Position numbers and translations under genes: made by a program. 64,000 nucleotides of DNA from Mesorhizobium sp. INR15 (GTDB lineage Bacteria; Pseudomonadota; Alphaproteobacteria; Rhizobiales; Rhizobiaceae). Position 1 is the stretch's first letter; each line of letters starts with the position of its first letter. The DNA lies in NCBI RefSeq assembly GCF_015500075.1, contig NZ_CP045496.1:1793501-1857500 (forward strand). Direction: 5' to 3'. A model generated the notes under the pieces. That model saw nothing but the letters and a program-made list of their open reading frames with translations, did not search any database and was not told the DNA's origin. Shown here in pieces: positions 62,422-64,000 of this stretch.

Positions 62422-64000
62422 TCAGCCTTCGATCTTGGCGCTGGCGACCTTCAGCGAATCGCTGTCTTCCTGCTTCAGCAGGTCGTCGATGCGCTCGCGT
62501 TCCCGCTTGAAGGCGACGAGATCGTCACCCTTCAGCACCTTGCCGACCGGCAGGCGAACGCGCATCGGATCGACCTTGGTGCCGTTGACGATCAGCTCAT
62601 AGTGAAGATGCGGGCCGGTCGCGAGGCCTGTCTGGCCGAGAAAGCCGATGGTCTGGCCCTGGCGTACGTGCATGCCAGGCTCGATGCCCTTGGCGAACGC
62701 GCTCTGGTGATTGTACGAGGTCTCGTAGCCATTGGCATGGCGGATGATGATCTGCTTGCCATAGCCGCCGGCCCAGCCGACCTTCTCGATGATACCATTG
62801 CCGGCGGCGATGATCGGCGTGCCGATAGGGGCAGCCCAATCGACGCCGGTATGCATGCGGACATAACCAAGGATCGGATGTTTGCGTGCGCCGAAGCCGG
62901 AGCGGAATTTTCCCGCGGGCAGGGGATTGCGCAGCAGGAACTGCTCGGCGCTCGAGCCATCCTCGTCGAAATAGTCGGTACCGCCGTCCTGCATCTGGAA
63001 GCGGTAGAAATTGCGCGTCGTGCCGCCGAAGGTCGCCGAGACGTAGAGGAGCTCGGAATTGTCGGAGGTCTGGTCATCGCCATCGGGCTGCGAGAACAGC
63101 ACTTCGATGCGATCGGCTGGATTGAGCCTGGACTGGAAGTCGACGCCGGAGGCCAGAAGCTTGATCAGCCGCTGAGTCATCGCCTTGGACATGCCGTAGG
63201 AATAGGCGGCGCGGTAGATACCATCATAGACGTTCGGCAGATTGCCGCGCACCACCACCGGTGCTGACGAATCATCGAACGCGGTCAGCAATTCAGGATT
63301 GGGGTCGGGCTCCTGCGCCGGGACGTATTGGCCGCGGTCGTTCAGCGCGATGGTGACGATGTGCTGGGTCTTGTCATACACGCTGGTGCGCACGACCTTG
63401 GCGGCGTCGCCGTGAACCTCGAGCCCGACGCGCAGCACGGTTCCGGCCTTGAGCGCCGTTGCGTTCAACAGCTTGGCGATCGCCTCGGACATGCCGGTGG
63501 CATCATCACCTGTGTAGCCCGAATCAGCAAAGGCCTCGGTGATGTCGAGGTCCTTGGTAAAGGGAATGATTTCCTCGGCGAAAGCCGGCGCCTGGTCGTC
63601 GACGGCGGCGCGCTGCGTAACCGAGACGTTTTCAGGCACGATCTTGACGTCGTAGGAGCCGGCCATGCTCTCGGCAAAGGCTTCGCCGAACCGCTGCGGG
63701 TCGACATAGTGAAGCGACGCGACCTGAATGGCGCCGTCGCTGAGGTCGGTGCCGGCTGAACGCACCACTTTCTCCACCTCGTCGGCGGAGAGATCACTCT
63801 TCTCATCAAAGGAAGCCGTCTCGATCGGGAAATCGACGGTCTTCAGGCTCATCTCGCTTTCGACCTTGGCGCCGTAGATCTGGCCGGCGGCAGCAGAGGT
63901 CGTCGCCGGCTGTGCTGCACTGTCGTCGCCATCATCACCGAAGACCTGCATCGGATCGAAGGGCGGATAGGCGCGGTTGGTGGTGTGGCCAGCGGCCAGC
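62422..64000 (-). CDS. M23 family metallopeptidase (partial, 5' end beyond the window)
   Basis: A peptidoglycan endopeptidase of the LytM/M23 type, at least 525 residues, its reading frame still open at the window edge (codons before Met at 63951 read LAAGHTTNRAYPPFDP). The zinc site is complete: RMHTGVDWAAPIGTP (His and Asp) and GPHLHYEL (HxH). The middle has OapA/LysM-like segments around NVSVTQRAAVDDQAPAF. It acts in the periplasm; a partner for the L,D-transpeptidase in remodelling the wall is plausible. The true start and any signal peptide are outside. Confidence 0.9.
   Translation of the reverse strand, partial: LAAGHTTNRAYPPFDPMQVFGDDGDDSAAQPATTSAAAGQIYGAKVESEMSLKTVDFPIETASFDEKSDLSADEVEKVVRSAGTDLSDGAIQVASLHYVDPQRFGEAFAESMAGSYDVKIVPENVSVTQRAAVDDQAPAFAEEIIPFTKDLDITEAFADSGYTGDDATGMSEAIAKLLNATALKAGTVLRVGLEVHGDAAKVVRTSVYDKTQHIVTIALNDRGQYVPAQEPDPNPELLTAFDDSSAPVVVRGNLPNVYDGIYRAAYSYGMSKAMTQRLIKLLASGVDFQSRLNPADRIEVLFSQPDGDDQTSDNSELLYVSATFGGTTRNFYRFQMQDGGTDYFDEDGSSAEQFLLRNPLPAGKFRSGFGARKHPILGYVRMHTGVDWAAPIGTPIIAAGNGIIEKVGWAGGYGKQIIIRHANGYETSYNHQSAFAKGIEPGMHVRQGQTIGFLGQTGLATGPHLHYELIVNGTKVDPMRVRLPVGKVLKGDDLVAFKRERERIDDLLKQEDSDSLKVASAKIEG

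Overview
This window looks like a piece of the main chromosome of an alphaproteobacterium of the order Rhizobiales, most likely Mesorhizobium or a close Phyllobacteriaceae relative. The reasons are the high GC content, the densely packed housekeeping genes, rhizobial markers (Ugp transporter, a RirA-type iron-box signature, PduO-type adenosyltransferase, DUF4167 and DUF1178 proteins, an ECF sigma/DUF1109 pair), the gene order lysC-ptsP-prfA-prmC-DUF4167-clpB, and an intergenic palindromic repeat of the rhizobial kind. I see no insertion sequence, prophage, integrase, CRISPR array or plasmid function. All assignments come from reading the sequence; no database search was possible.

Layout. 1-4.5 kb: the ugpBAEC importer for sn-glycerol-3-phosphate, with a PhoB-box-like motif upstream. 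4.6-8.5 kb, convergent with it: a ferric-iron importer (fbpABC type) with two TGA-N9-TCA boxes upstream. 8.7-12 kb: an ECF sigma factor with its DUF1109 membrane anti-sigma factor and a candidate autoregulated promoter, then a three-PAS GGDEF protein. 12-17.6 kb: 3-hydroxybutyryl-CoA dehydrogenase, EtfA/EtfB, a rhomboid protease, cobalamin adenosyltransferase, a HIG1-like small membrane protein and an SDR enzyme. 17.6-25.2 kb: YihY and EamA membrane proteins, a flavin monooxygenase, glutamyl-Q tRNA(Asp) synthetase, a 3-methyladenine glycosylase, an HNH nuclease, DsbB-like and YqaA-like proteins, and tRNA-Leu(CAA). 25.2-30 kb is the most accessory-looking stretch: a coupled pair of exported proteins (beta-propeller and creatininase-like), then a coupled FemAB/BioF2-type acyltransferase and polysaccharide flippase.

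30-44.8 kb: SecA, an exported parvulin-type isomerase, a TetR regulator, an exported caspase-like protease, argJ-GNAT-mutT, an orphan Flp pilin, an NDUFAF5-like methyltransferase divergent from comF-grxC-nitrilase-DUF1178, a divergent MarR/EamA pair, and a YjbR protein. 44.8-57.9 kb: UbiG, a CHASE3 hybrid histidine kinase, then lysC, ptsP, prfA, prmC, DUF4167, clpB and a second YjbR protein. 57.9-64 kb: an L,D-transpeptidase, a TMEM175-type channel, a GNAT protein, a 14-helix MFS exporter, and an M23 peptidase cut by the window end.

How the parts work together: two nutrient importers appear to sit under separate starvation controls (phosphate and iron). EtfAB and the dehydrogenase serve acyl-CoA or PHB oxidation. 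SecA, the parvulin isomerase, the DsbB-like protein, the L,D-transpeptidase and the M23 enzyme belong to export and envelope maintenance. The best candidates for new biology are the exported creatininase/beta-propeller pair, the asparagine-rich DUF4167 protein with its 304-bp leader and overlapping short ORF, the acyltransferase-flippase pair, the orphan pilin, and the regulatory motifs listed in the findings.
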